Notes under the pieces: model-generated
What the model saw: only the letters and a program-made list of their open reading frames with translations
Databases searched by the model: none
What the model was told of the DNA's origin: nothing
Part shown: positions 33,523 through 40,566 of the stretch, in pieces
Layout: each line of letters starts with the position of its first letter
Numbering within the stretch: the stretch's first letter is position 1
NCBI GenBank assembly: GCA_031421855.1
Contig: JANOPN010000084.1
Location: forward strand, 1 to 40,993
Length of the DNA stretch: 40,993 nucleotides
Direction: 5' to 3'
DNA from: JAAFHN01 sp031421855
Lineage (GTDB): Bacteria; Pseudomonadota; Gammaproteobacteria; Burkholderiales; Burkholderiaceae_C
Position numbers and translations under genes: made by a program

Positions 33523-33915
33523 TCAACTGCTTACCGCACGAGCGTGCAAGTCGGTCAACTTGACGTGCGCCAACGCTGCCTCGTGGGTGCTTGCCAGCAC
33601 CACCTCGGGTGCGACGCCTGCATCGTGGGCTTCTTGCCAGCGCATGGCGCACAAACACCACCGGTCGCCCGCTTTCAGTCCGGCAAATCGCAAGGATGGG
33701 CGCGGCGTGATCAAGTCGTTGCCGCGTGCCAACGAGAAATCCAAAAACGCCTGCGTCACCCGTGCGCAAACCACATGCGTGCCATGGTCGTTGGCATCGG
33801 TGTTGCAGCAACCGTCCCTGAAGTAGCCTGTAAGCGGGTCAAACGAGCAAGCCTGCAAGGGCGTGCCCAGCACGTTGAGCGCGACCATCGGTGAGTTTGA
33901 GTTGCGAGTCGTCAT
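33523..33915 (-). CDS. DUF2237 family protein
   Basis: 130 residues from ATG 33915. NVLGTPLQACSFDPLTGYF, RDGCCNTDANDHGTHVVCA, TPRPSLRFAGLKAGDRWCLC and PEVVLASTHEAAL define the DUF2237 family. The conserved Cys residues (CSF, GCCNT, VCA, WCLC) suggest a metal or redox site, but no reaction is established. It forms an operon with the TIGR03643 gene. The additional upstream frame to 33984 has no family similarity. Confidence 0.82.
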   Translation of the reverse strand: MTTRNSNSPMVALNVLGTPLQACSFDPLTGYFRDGCCNTDANDHGTHVVCARVTQAFLDFSLARGNDLITPRPSLRFAGLKAGDRWCLCAMRWQEAHDAGVAPEVVLASTHEAALAHVKLTDLHARAVSS

Positions 33916-34010
33916 GGATTGCGGGTGTTGACAGAGGATTGGCCCGATTTTATGGAGGGGTCCAAAAACGGGTTTTGAATGCACTCTGTTGTCAACCGCT
34001 TTCCTAGGGT

Positions 34011-35819
34011 TCAGCGAGGTTGTCGCACCACAGCAGCCTGACCCGCAGTTGCCGACAACAAAGCCTCAAGCAGGCGCTGGGGGTTGACTGGTTTGTGCAG
34101 CAACGGCACGCCCGTTGCCTTTGCCTCGCGCAGCCGCTCTGGCGCAGTGTCGCCCGTGATGATGATGCACGCGAACGCCTGCCCCAACCGCGCGCGAAGC
34201 GCCACGACAGCCTCGGCACCGGTTCGCTGTTCACGAAGGCGGTAGTCACAAATGGCCACTTGCGCACCGAAACCGCTCAACGACTCCAACGCCTGCTCAA
34301 TGGACTCTGCAGCCACGCACTCACATCCCCAGCTGCCCAGCAAATGACTCATGCCAAGGCGCACCGACGGGTCGTCGTCGATCAAAAGCACCCGCAAACC
34401 GCTCAATTCCCAGCCATGCACCTGATTGCGGGCAGTCAAAGTGGCCTTCACCGGGAGGTGTGTGGTCACGGACAAGTGTGTGGTTAGTGGCAACACCAAA
34501 CCAAACACGCTGCCTCGCCCCGGCTTGGAGCACAGAGCCAGCGACGCGCCCAGTGTGCGCGCCATGCCCTGAGCAATGGCAAGCCCCAATCCCAAACCCT
34601 TGCGGCTGTCTCGCTCCGGGTTTGCAAGCTGTCGAAACTCACGAAACACCTCGGCATGCTGGTCGGGCGCGATGCCGATGCCGGTGTCACGCACCTCAAT
34701 CAGTGCGGACGCACCGCGGCGACGACAAGTCACCAAGATGCCACCGGTCTCGGTGTAGCGAATCGCGTTGGAGATCAGGTTTCGCAAAATCAGCTCAAGC
34801 AGCGCCGCATCTGACTCCACCAGCAAAGTACTTTCACGACATCGGTACACCAAGTGCTTGCTATCGGCCTGGGGGCCAAATTCGCGCTCAAGTCGATTGA
34901 GCAACGGTTGCATGCGAAACGCTTCGATCTGAGGCTCGATGACGCCAGCCTCGATGCGCGAAAAGTCCAACAACACGTCGAGCATCTCAGCCGCGCTGTC
35001 TCGGCTCAGTCGCACGCTGTCCAACAAGTCCTTTTGTTGCCGCGTCAGGGCTGTGTTGGCCAAAACCTCCAAAAACAAGCCCTGCGCATGGATTGGCTGG
35101 CGCAAGTCATGGCTGGCAGCGGCCAAGAATCGTGATTTGGCGACATTGGCCTGTACGGCATCCAGCCTGGCAGTCTCTGCGCGTTGAGCCAAATCAAGAT
35201 TTTCGAATCGCAAGCCAATGGCCGCGTTGACGGTTTTTGAGGCGTTGCGGCATTGCACGATCAGCACAGCCATGTACATCAAGGAGATGATGCCAAAGGC
35301 GTTAAATGCGGGGTCATTGATCTGCCAAAGCCTCGCAACCGTCGTTCCGACCAAACTCAAAGCCAGGGCTGCAAACACCACAGGAACGGGCGACAACAAG
35401 CTGACCGCGCCACCCAAAATACCCGCCAACACGCCAACCACTAGCACGTTTCCCCCCAGCGACGCGTGGCCCAAGGCACCAAAAGCCAGCGCGCCCCAAG
35501 CAAAGCCGCCAATGCCAATGCTCAGCAACAGCCGCCAAACCAGGGCACGGGCTTGGCCGGGGGCAATACCGACTCGCAAACGGCGCCGCGAATCAACCAT
35601 CAACTGCACATTGTTCGCCCCGAGGCCCAAAAACCACAGCAGCAAGGCGCTGAGGTTGCTGCCGTCGTTTAGCACGATGACCAACAACACCATCCCCGGA
35701 AACATCGGCCCCAGCGACAGGCTCATGCTGGCGTAAATCAGTTTAAGCTGCTCAACCAACAAGTCATCGCGCCCCAAGCCCAAAGGGTTCGCCCGCCACT
35801 TGCTCAAGCTGCGACCCAT
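34011..35819 (-). CDS. Hybrid sensor histidine kinase with C-terminal receiver
   Basis: About 602 residues. N-terminal region with about six membrane helices, no obvious extracellular sensor loop; a coiled linker; HisKA box AASHDLRQPIHAQGLFLE (phospho-His256 counting from TTG 35876); HATPase motifs RNLISNAIRYTETGGI, RDTGIGIAP and GLGLGLAIAQ; then a receiver domain LRVLLIDDDPSVR with AICDYRL holding the phospho-Asp and LHKPVNP the Lys. ATG 35819 is preceded by GGGTGGG. TTG 35876 (AGAGG 6 nt upstream, overlapping the regulator gene) and GTG 35843 are alternatives. The partner is the LuxR-type regulator gene just upstream. The stimulus is unknown. Confidence 0.87.
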   Translation of the reverse strand: MGRSLSKWRANPLGLGRDDLLVEQLKLIYASMSLSLGPMFPGMVLLVIVLNDGSNLSALLLWFLGLGANNVQLMVDSRRRLRVGIAPGQARALVWRLLLSIGIGGFAWGALAFGALGHASLGGNVLVVGVLAGILGGAVSLLSPVPVVFAALALSLVGTTVARLWQINDPAFNAFGIISLMYMAVLIVQCRNASKTVNAAIGLRFENLDLAQRAETARLDAVQANVAKSRFLAAASHDLRQPIHAQGLFLEVLANTALTRQQKDLLDSVRLSRDSAAEMLDVLLDFSRIEAGVIEPQIEAFRMQPLLNRLEREFGPQADSKHLVYRCRESTLLVESDAALLELILRNLISNAIRYTETGGILVTCRRRGASALIEVRDTGIGIAPDQHAEVFREFRQLANPERDSRKGLGLGLAIAQGMARTLGASLALCSKPGRGSVFGLVLPLTTHLSVTTHLPVKATLTARNQVHGWELSGLRVLLIDDDPSVRLGMSHLLGSWGCECVAAESIEQALESLSGFGAQVAICDYRLREQRTGAEAVVALRARLGQAFACIIITGDTAPERLREAKATGVPLLHKPVNPQRLLEALLSATAGQAAVVRQPR

Positions 35820-35844
35820 GCGACCCACCCAATCGCTGAGCACC

Positions 35845-36489
35845 TCAGTCAACCAACGCGTGATGACGCGCAGCAATCAAAGCCTCTGCGCGACTGTCAA
35901 CGCCGAAGTACTCAAAAATATCTTGCAGGTGTCGCCTCACCGTGTTGTCAGACAAATCCAATCGACGTGCGATGAGTTTGTTGGGTAAGCCTTCGTGAAG
36001 CAAAGTCAACACTTCGCGCTGCCTGGGCGTCAACAAACGCTCCTTTGCCGGCTTCTTTGACATCGCCGATTTCGCGCCGCCGCCTGTTCGAGCTTGGTCT
36101 GAAGTCGAAATCTCACCTGCACAAACTTGTTCCAACACGGAAACGATCGCCTCGGCGGTCTCCGCTTTGGACACAAAGGCTGCGGCACCACGAGCCAAAG
36201 CCAGCCTGCGCGTCTCAGGCGCATCCTGCGACGACAACATCACGACCACGGCCTTTGGCCACCGCCGCTTGACTGAGGCGATGCCCTCCAACCCGCTTGC
36301 ACCGTTGAGTTTGACGTCCAACAGCACCACTTGAATGCGATCGTCGTCAAGCGCCACGCCCTGCCCAACTGACGCGGCCTGTGACACCCGTGCGTGCGGC
36401 AGCGACATGTGGATCAGCTGCGACAGCCCCGCCCGAAACATGGCGTGGTCGTCGATCAAGAGCAGGTGCAAGTCAAGCATTGGATTCAT
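35845..36489 (-). CDS. NarL/LuxR-type response regulator
   Basis: 214 residues. Receiver domain LLLIDDHAMFRAGL with phospho-acceptor Asp58 (VVLLDVKLNG) and FVSKAE; an Ala/Gly/Lys-rich linker; then a LuxR HTH: LTPRQREVLTLLHEGLPNKL, IARRLDLSDNTVRRHLQDIF. It probably receives phosphate from the adjoining hybrid kinase, with which it is cotranscribed. It is divergent from a row of exported-protein genes starting at 36624, with 134 bp between, so these are natural candidate targets. Confidence 0.9.
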   Translation of the reverse strand: MNPMLDLHLLLIDDHAMFRAGLSQLIHMSLPHARVSQAASVGQGVALDDDRIQVVLLDVKLNGASGLEGIASVKRRWPKAVVVMLSSQDAPETRRLALARGAAAFVSKAETAEAIVSVLEQVCAGEISTSDQARTGGGAKSAMSKKPAKERLLTPRQREVLTLLHEGLPNKLIARRLDLSDNTVRRHLQDIFEYFGVDSRAEALIAARHHALVD

Positions 36490-36548
36490 TAAACCATCGA
36501 AGAAATGTCACGTCACTGGTCCAAAACTACCATGGTTTTTTCTTGCCG

Positions 36549-36600
36549 CATCGCATAAATTTGAATCCGTCACACATCAGTCAACCCAACCGACAGTCAA
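36549..36600 (+). promoter_or_regulatory. Leader sequence shared with the next gene (copy A)
   Basis: CATAAATTTGAATCCGTCAC, then ACATCAGTCAACCCAACCGACAG in two parts, matches 37268-37320 (CATCAATTTGAGTCTGTCAC, then ACATCAACC and GCCGACA) over about 50 bp at a similar distance from the following start. The shared block points to common control of the two genes. The type of element is unknown. Confidence 0.5.
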
Positions 36601-36623
36601 CCCATCACAAGGACTTGAACAAA

Positions 36624-37232
36624 ATGCCCATCCACACATTTGCCGACCTCGCAACTCGGCTCATCAAGTCTTTCGGTGTCTTGGCGACTCTGACAACGGT
36701 CGCGCTGCTCAGCCCCAGCACCTCGGTAGCGCTCGTGCGAAGCGCCGATTTACTCGACATGTGCCTTGACATCGAACCGCAAAGTTCGCACATGATCACC
36801 ACGACCTGCAACAACCAGGGTAATCAGCGCATGTGGCTTGACTGGTTGAATTCGGAGCAAAAAGCCAGGTGGAAAGTGCCACAGTCCAGCGACGCAGCGA
36901 TTTTGCGGATCGGCACTTCAGGTCATTGCATGGCAGGTTTGTACTTGGCAAGTGGACCCAAGTGCGACAAAAACTTTGACCGAGTCGCAGAAGCTGACCT
37001 GCAATTCGTTTGGAACGCGCCCTCAGTGGGCGGCCATCGGCGAATGATCAAGAGTTTCTCCCAAGGTCATGGCGTAGAGAGATGCCTGGTGATGGATCAC
37101 TTGGTCGTGCCTCAACTTGGAGACGTGACCAGACACCCAAAGGGCCGCGTGACTGAACTTCAACTGTGCATCGGCTTGGTCGAGTTTCAGGAACTGCGGC
37201 ACTTTCGCCAATTTTGGTGGGTCGAGCAGTGA
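36624..37232 (+). CDS. Exported protein of unknown function
   Basis: 202 residues from ATG 36624, with AAGGA about 9 nt upstream. A signal peptide (TRLIKSFGVLATLTTVALL, then SPSTSVAL) precedes a mature domain with DMCLDIEPQ, TTTCNNQGNQRMWLDW, GTSGHCMAGLYLASGPKCDK and RRMIKSFSQGHGVERCLVM. The spacing of CLDI, QxW-like and CMAG segments faintly recalls ricin-type beta-trefoil lectins, but I would not assign that. Five or six cysteines suggest disulfides and a periplasmic or secreted location. First of a row of exported-protein genes; it shares its leader with the gene at 37347. Confidence 0.62.
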   Translation: MPIHTFADLATRLIKSFGVLATLTTVALLSPSTSVALVRSADLLDMCLDIEPQSSHMITTTCNNQGNQRMWLDWLNSEQKARWKVPQSSDAAILRIGTSGHCMAGLYLASGPKCDKNFDRVAEADLQFVWNAPSVGGHRRMIKSFSQGHGVERCLVMDHLVVPQLGDVTRHPKGRVTELQLCIGLVEFQELRHFRQFWWVEQ

Positions 37233-37267
37233 CACGAGTAACCGGCCACGAACTTAATTTTTGCCAA

Positions 37268-37320
37268 ACAGCATCAATTTGAGTCTGTCACACATCAACC
37301 ACCCCAGCCGACACAGCCCT
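37268..37320 (+). promoter_or_regulatory. Leader sequence shared with the previous gene (copy B)
   Basis: Counterpart of 36549-36600, placed 27 bp before ATG 37347. The common core is ATTTGA(A/G)TC(C/T)GTCACACATCA followed by (A/G)CCGACA. The two proteins downstream are not similar, so the block was probably duplicated or kept for regulation. Confidence 0.5.
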
Positions 37321-37346
37321 TAACCCTTAGTAATTGAAAGCCCATC

Positions 37347-37928
37347 ATGTCAAACCGCTTCGCCAACACCATGTACGCAGGCTTACTCGCCGCCTGCGCA
37401 TTGAGCTTCTCACCCGCAGCTGCCGCCAAGCAATGCATCTGGAACAAGGGCGGCTACGTGATGAGCGTGTCGTGGTTTCGGCCGATTGATCTTGGCGCGC
37501 TGGAGACCGAGGGTATGAGTTACTCAGCGCTTCGAAATATCAAGCCGCCCGTGCTTGTTCAGACCGTCGGAACCGGTGCGGGCATTTGCACCAGTACCGA
37601 CGAAGAATTAGTTGCGTTTATTTCTGTGATCGGTTGCTGGGGGCACACGTTCAACGGGAGCCAGAGAGTGGGTGGTTGTCTTGCGCCGAGTTTCTTCCCA
37701 GTTGACCCTGGCGTCAGAACCTCCAACATCCGGCAAGCGGCGGGTAGCGTGGTTCCTATTGGATGCAGACCCAGCTTAAACGGCTTTTGTCTTGTCGACG
37801 AACTGCTGATGACACCTAAGCTGCCCGACACGCCGGTTTTGGTGGCCATACCTTCCACCACGCGATACCTGGATTTTTGGGGAACCACTGCCAGTGTGCA
37901 TTGGGCCCCCGGTGGGCCGATCAATTGA
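37347..37928 (+). CDS. Small exported protein, KQCIWNKGG/YLDFWGT family, member 1
   Basis: 193 residues. Signal peptide RFANTMYAGLLAACALSFSP, then AAAAK; predicted mature start KQCIWNKGGYVMSVSWFRP. C-terminal signature PSTTRYLDFWGTTASVHWAP, ending GGPIN. The centre has GICTSTDEELVAFISVIGCW and a longer insert with four further cysteines (GGCLAPS, IGCRP, GFCLVDE), making it the longest paralogue. N-terminus and leader are nearly identical to the gene at 38054, and a third member is at 39670-40185. I do not recognise the family. Exported, probably periplasmic or secreted; no enzyme motif seen. Confidence 0.7.
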   Translation: MSNRFANTMYAGLLAACALSFSPAAAAKQCIWNKGGYVMSVSWFRPIDLGALETEGMSYSALRNIKPPVLVQTVGTGAGICTSTDEELVAFISVIGCWGHTFNGSQRVGGCLAPSFFPVDPGVRTSNIRQAAGSVVPIGCRPSLNGFCLVDELLMTPKLPDTPVLVAIPSTTRYLDFWGTTASVHWAPGGPIN

Positions 37929-38053
37929 TCTAAAGCATCGTTTTCAAAAGCGATGTGCAGGCAAGCGCTTTTGCCAGCCAAATTCGAGCACGTCAACCTG
38001 CCCATGCGGCCTGGCTTGGCCGCCGCATCACCCCCCCCGTTTAAAGGCAAATC

Positions 38054-38578
38054 ATGTCAAACCGCTTCGCCAAGACGTTGTACGCAGGCCTGCTAGGGGC
38101 CTGCGCATTAAGCTTCTCATCCGCCGCTAGCGCCAAGCAGTGCATCTGGAACAAAGGCGGGTTCGAGCTCCACGTCGCTTGGTATCGACCAGCCACGCTG
38201 CTGTTCACCACCGATGAGCCAGAACCGAACATCCGCGCGCTCACCCCGCCCGCGCAAAGCGGCTCATTCTGGCTGGGCACGGGCTTGTGCAACGAAACAG
38301 ACGAGCTACTGACGGCGGTGGTGTCGGTGAACAGCGCACTCATCGGCAAACACGAACTCGGCAAAATTCGTGTGATCGACGCCAGTGTACTGATCTCTAA
38401 TCGAGGCGCTCACGGTGCAATCGGCACTGCACAGGCTGTGCGCGCGCGCCACGGTGCTGACATCGACGTCCTCAACGCCAAGCCGTTTTTGGTGACCACA
38501 CCGTCCACCGGCCGATATTTGGATTTTTGGGGCACTGTGTTTGAACCTGCATTTGGGCCGGGCGGACCGCTGAAATGA
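38054..38578 (+). CDS. Small exported protein, KQCIWNKGG/YLDFWGT family, member 2
   Basis: 174 residues. Signal peptide NRFAKTLYAGLLGACALSFS; mature KQCIWNKGGFELHVAWYRP; middle GTGLCNETDELLTAVVSV; end PSTGRYLDFWGTVFEP, then AFGPGGPLK. The first 100 bp of coding DNA are nearly identical to the 37347 gene, so the duplication is recent, while the centres differ strongly. AAAGG lies 6 nt before ATG 38054. The upstream 125 bp hold a TGCGGC/GCCGCA inverted repeat and a run of eight C (38031-38038). Confidence 0.7.
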   Translation: MSNRFAKTLYAGLLGACALSFSSAASAKQCIWNKGGFELHVAWYRPATLLFTTDEPEPNIRALTPPAQSGSFWLGTGLCNETDELLTAVVSVNSALIGKHELGKIRVIDASVLISNRGAHGAIGTAQAVRARHGADIDVLNAKPFLVTTPSTGRYLDFWGTVFEPAFGPGGPLK

Positions 38579-38590
38579 ACGAATTCCCAC

Positions 38591-38633
38591 ACGACTTACG
38601 CAAAATTGTCCCGGCAAGGCGCAGCGACAACGA
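38591..38633 (+). mobile_element. MITE-like element, copy 3 (left half only)
   Basis: ACGACTTACGCAAAATTGTC then CCGGCAAGGCGCAGCGAC matches the left half of the 100-bp element. The homology stops abruptly, and the sequence continues as the relic of a KQCIWNKGG-family C-terminus. Confidence 0.75.
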
Positions 38634-38638
38634 CCCAC

Positions 38639-38701
38639 TCCATTGACTTTTGGGGCCAAACCTCGAACGTGCAAACGGGACTCGGTAGGCCGGCCCCGTG
38701 A
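38639..38701 (+). pseudogene. C-terminal relic of a fourth KQCIWNKGG/YLDFWGT-family gene
   Basis: In one frame the DNA reads SIDFWGQTSNVQTGLGRPAP and then TGA (38699-38701). This parallels the family end YLDFWGT-x(3,5)-FGPGGP. There is no start or signal peptide, and the 5' side is replaced by half a MITE. It is therefore a decayed paralogue. Confidence 0.6.
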
Positions 38702-38831
38702 AAGATTTCACTATCGACAACTCAAATTCGGTCTGAATGAGAAGTGCGCGAGTCGCCTGCGGCGTATTTTTTCAGCGACATCAAACATGAATGAACTCGA
38801 TAGATGCGGAAACCCGACTTTAGCCCTGGTG

Positions 38832-39377
38832 TCAGGCCACACCCGCGCCTGAGAGAGTCGCGAGCTTCATGACCGTGGCCCAGTTGCGCGTGGTGACGCG
38901 CTTGCCGACCCTGCCAAGCAGTGCTTCAGCGACCTTGCTTTGCAAAATTCCATCCGGACAATACAAGAAAGCCGCAACTGCGGTGACGGTAAATCGCTCG
39001 GGTGCTCGCACCAAATCGCCAAGGGGCTCGAGTGCGCTTAGCGCATCTGCCTCGGCGGCAAAAGCGACGATTAGCTTTGAGTGGTCTGTGTCGGGTGGGT
39101 TGATTGGGCTGGCCGAAACGACAGCGAAAAGCTCGGCCGCAGACTTGACGATGACGGGCGTGGACACGCCAAGTGCTTGCTCCAGCGCGCAAGCAATAGC
39201 CGTGGCATGCTTTGGTGCCGATCGCCCAGAGCTGTTGAACACCGCGTTGCCACTGTTGAGGAATGTGCTGACCCCCGTGTAGCCCAGACGCTCCAAAATC
39301 GCCTTGAACTCAGCCATCGGTACCCGATTGTTTTTGCCGACATTGACTCCACGAAGCAAGGCGATGAATTTGGGCAT
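38832..39377 (-). CDS. DUF1697 family protein
   Basis: 181 residues from ATG 39377. MPKFIALLRGVNVGKNNRV is the highly conserved DUF1697 opening, followed by MAEFKAILERLGYTGVSTFL and NSGNAVF, then a C-terminal GKRVTTRNWATVMKLATL. Cytoplasmic. The family has no firmly established function. The frame is open up to 39515, but that part is translated from MITE copy 4 and is not protein-like. Confidence 0.85.
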   Translation of the reverse strand: MPKFIALLRGVNVGKNNRVPMAEFKAILERLGYTGVSTFLNSGNAVFNSSGRSAPKHATAIACALEQALGVSTPVIVKSAAELFAVVSASPINPPDTDHSKLIVAFAAEADALSALEPLGDLVRAPERFTVTAVAAFLYCPDGILQSKVAEALLGRVGKRVTTRNWATVMKLATLSGAGVA

Positions 39378-39401
39378 TTTGGCGAGTGCAAGATATCGAT
39401 A

Positions 39402-39470
39402 GGGCTGGCGCAATATTGTCCCAGCAAGGCTCGGCGCGGCAACGCCGCTGGGGCGCTTTTGCGTCATTCC
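39402..39470. mobile_element. MITE-like element, copy 4 (internally deleted, 69 bp)
   Basis: Left end GCGCAATATTGTCCCAGCAA and right end GCCGCTGGGGCGCTTTTGCG pair as a long imperfect hairpin. The central hairpin and about 30 bp are missing compared with the 100-bp copies. It lies 25 bp upstream of the DUF1697 start. Confidence 0.75.
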
Positions 39471-39669
39471 GAGTTGAGTTGAGCATCCATTTTGTGCGCG
39501 GCGGGAATATTCCATCTTGACAGGCTCGACACGTCACTCCGCAAGAGGTGGTGTCGCAATCGACACATTCGTGAAGATGATGCGTTCAAACTCAAACGAC
39601 AAAAACCGCGATTTCACCCGATCCATCCACTCGCCGCTTTGTATCGGACGCGCCGCCACGCTAAAAACA

Positions 39670-40185
39670 TCAATTGATCGATCCACCGGGGCCAAATTGC
39701 GGATCTGACACCGTGCCCCAAAAGTCGAGATACTGCGCGCTGGACGGAGTAGCCACCAAAAAGAGATGCGATTGAAAGCTGGGCCCACGGCGAACCACCG
39801 CATTGATCGGCCTCGAAACGCCTTGGTCGACCCAAACGCGGGCATCGTACAACTGCACTTGGCTGTAGCGCCACATGTGCCCTTGCGACGGCAAGCCCAA
39901 GATGAAGACCACCGCAGTGCGCTCTTCGTCGGTCTGGGTGCAGCTGCCTTGAGCCACCGGAACCACGTCGGTTTTGGTGGGCTGTCGACCATGCAAGACC
40001 CGCATGACACCGGCATCCTGCCCGGCAGAATCCAAACGCAGGCTGTCAGGTGTGTACCAATTCACCTCCATCACGTATCCGCCTTTGTTCCAAATGCATT
40101 GCTTGGCAATGGCTTGCGGCGATAGGCCAATCGCACATAGTGCGACAGCGGCGGAGGCGAACAAATTGGCGATGGATTTGGACAT
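39670..40185 (-). CDS. Small exported protein, KQCIWNKGG/YLDFWGT family, member 3
   Basis: 171 residues from ATG 40185. Signal peptide SKSIANLFASAAVALCAIGL, then SPQAIAK; mature KQCIWNKGGYVMEVNWYTP; middle GSCTQTDEERTAVVFILG; end PSSAQYLDFWGTVSDPQFGP, then GGSIN. Same plan as the two members at 37347 and 38054 but on the other strand and more diverged, with a different signal peptide. Only two cysteines remain in the mature part (KQC and GSC), probably a disulfide. The open frame upstream to 40335 is not used. Function unknown. Confidence 0.7.
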   Translation of the reverse strand: MSKSIANLFASAAVALCAIGLSPQAIAKQCIWNKGGYVMEVNWYTPDSLRLDSAGQDAGVMRVLHGRQPTKTDVVPVAQGSCTQTDEERTAVVFILGLPSQGHMWRYSQVQLYDARVWVDQGVSRPINAVVRRGPSFQSHLFLVATPSSAQYLDFWGTVSDPQFGPGGSIN

Positions 40186-40566
40186 GTTGGTCTGGTGTTT
40201 TGCTTGATGGGGCAGTCTAGGCCGCGCCAGGGCGCAAATCCATGGCACAAATAGACCAGTGGCGTGCGATTTCAGCCTAGCCCGCAGTTCAACCCGTCCG
40301 AGTGTGCCGTCATGGCGCGCTGGGGCTAGGCGCAACGACGCACCTGCGTATCAGGGCCGAGCTTGCAAAAACGCGCTCAAGATGAACACGCGGGCTGAAG
40401 TTCGGTGGCAGTGCGCACCTCAGCGCCGCGAAACTTGACCAGCTCGCCCAAATGGCTAGGCAGTGGAAATTCATTTTTGATAGCAACAAACCCAATGAAT
40501 CCGGAGACCAATGCCCAAAAAGTCATCAAATTTGGGGCAAATCGGGTTTTTGGCCGCTGTGGACGG
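40186..40566. other. Gene-free stretch
   Basis: 381 bp between the start of an exported-protein gene and the stop of the alcohol dehydrogenase gene, both on the minus strand. It should hold the promoter of the exported-protein gene. Apart from repeat copy 7 near its right end I see no convincing coding frame, RNA gene or terminator; a 61-residue minus-strand frame (40310-40495) crosses the repeat and lacks support. Confidence 0.6.
40474..40520 (+). repeat. Dispersed ATAGC repeat, copy 7
   Basis: Core 40479-40515: ATAGCAACAAACCCAATGAA followed by TCCGGAGACCAATGCCC. It lies 47 bp beyond the stop of the alcohol dehydrogenase gene. It is the only copy facing against the gene whose 3' end it adjoins. 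Confidence 0.84.

Noticed and set aside
36624..37232. Ricin-type lectin
   Set aside because: Only a faint resemblance in a few Cys/Trp spacings; the three-fold QxW pattern is not present clearly enough.
39534..40016. 160-residue minus-strand open frame past the third KQCIWNKGG-family gene
   Set aside because: It overlaps that gene in another frame and has no start signal or homology I can see.
40310..40495. 61-residue minus-strand open frame
   Set aside because: It begins inside repeat copy 7 and lacks a ribosome-binding site and any conserved motif.
5694..40520. CRISPR array made of the ATAGC repeats
   Set aside because: Copies are kilobases apart, on both strands and partly inside genes, with no spacers and no cas genes.
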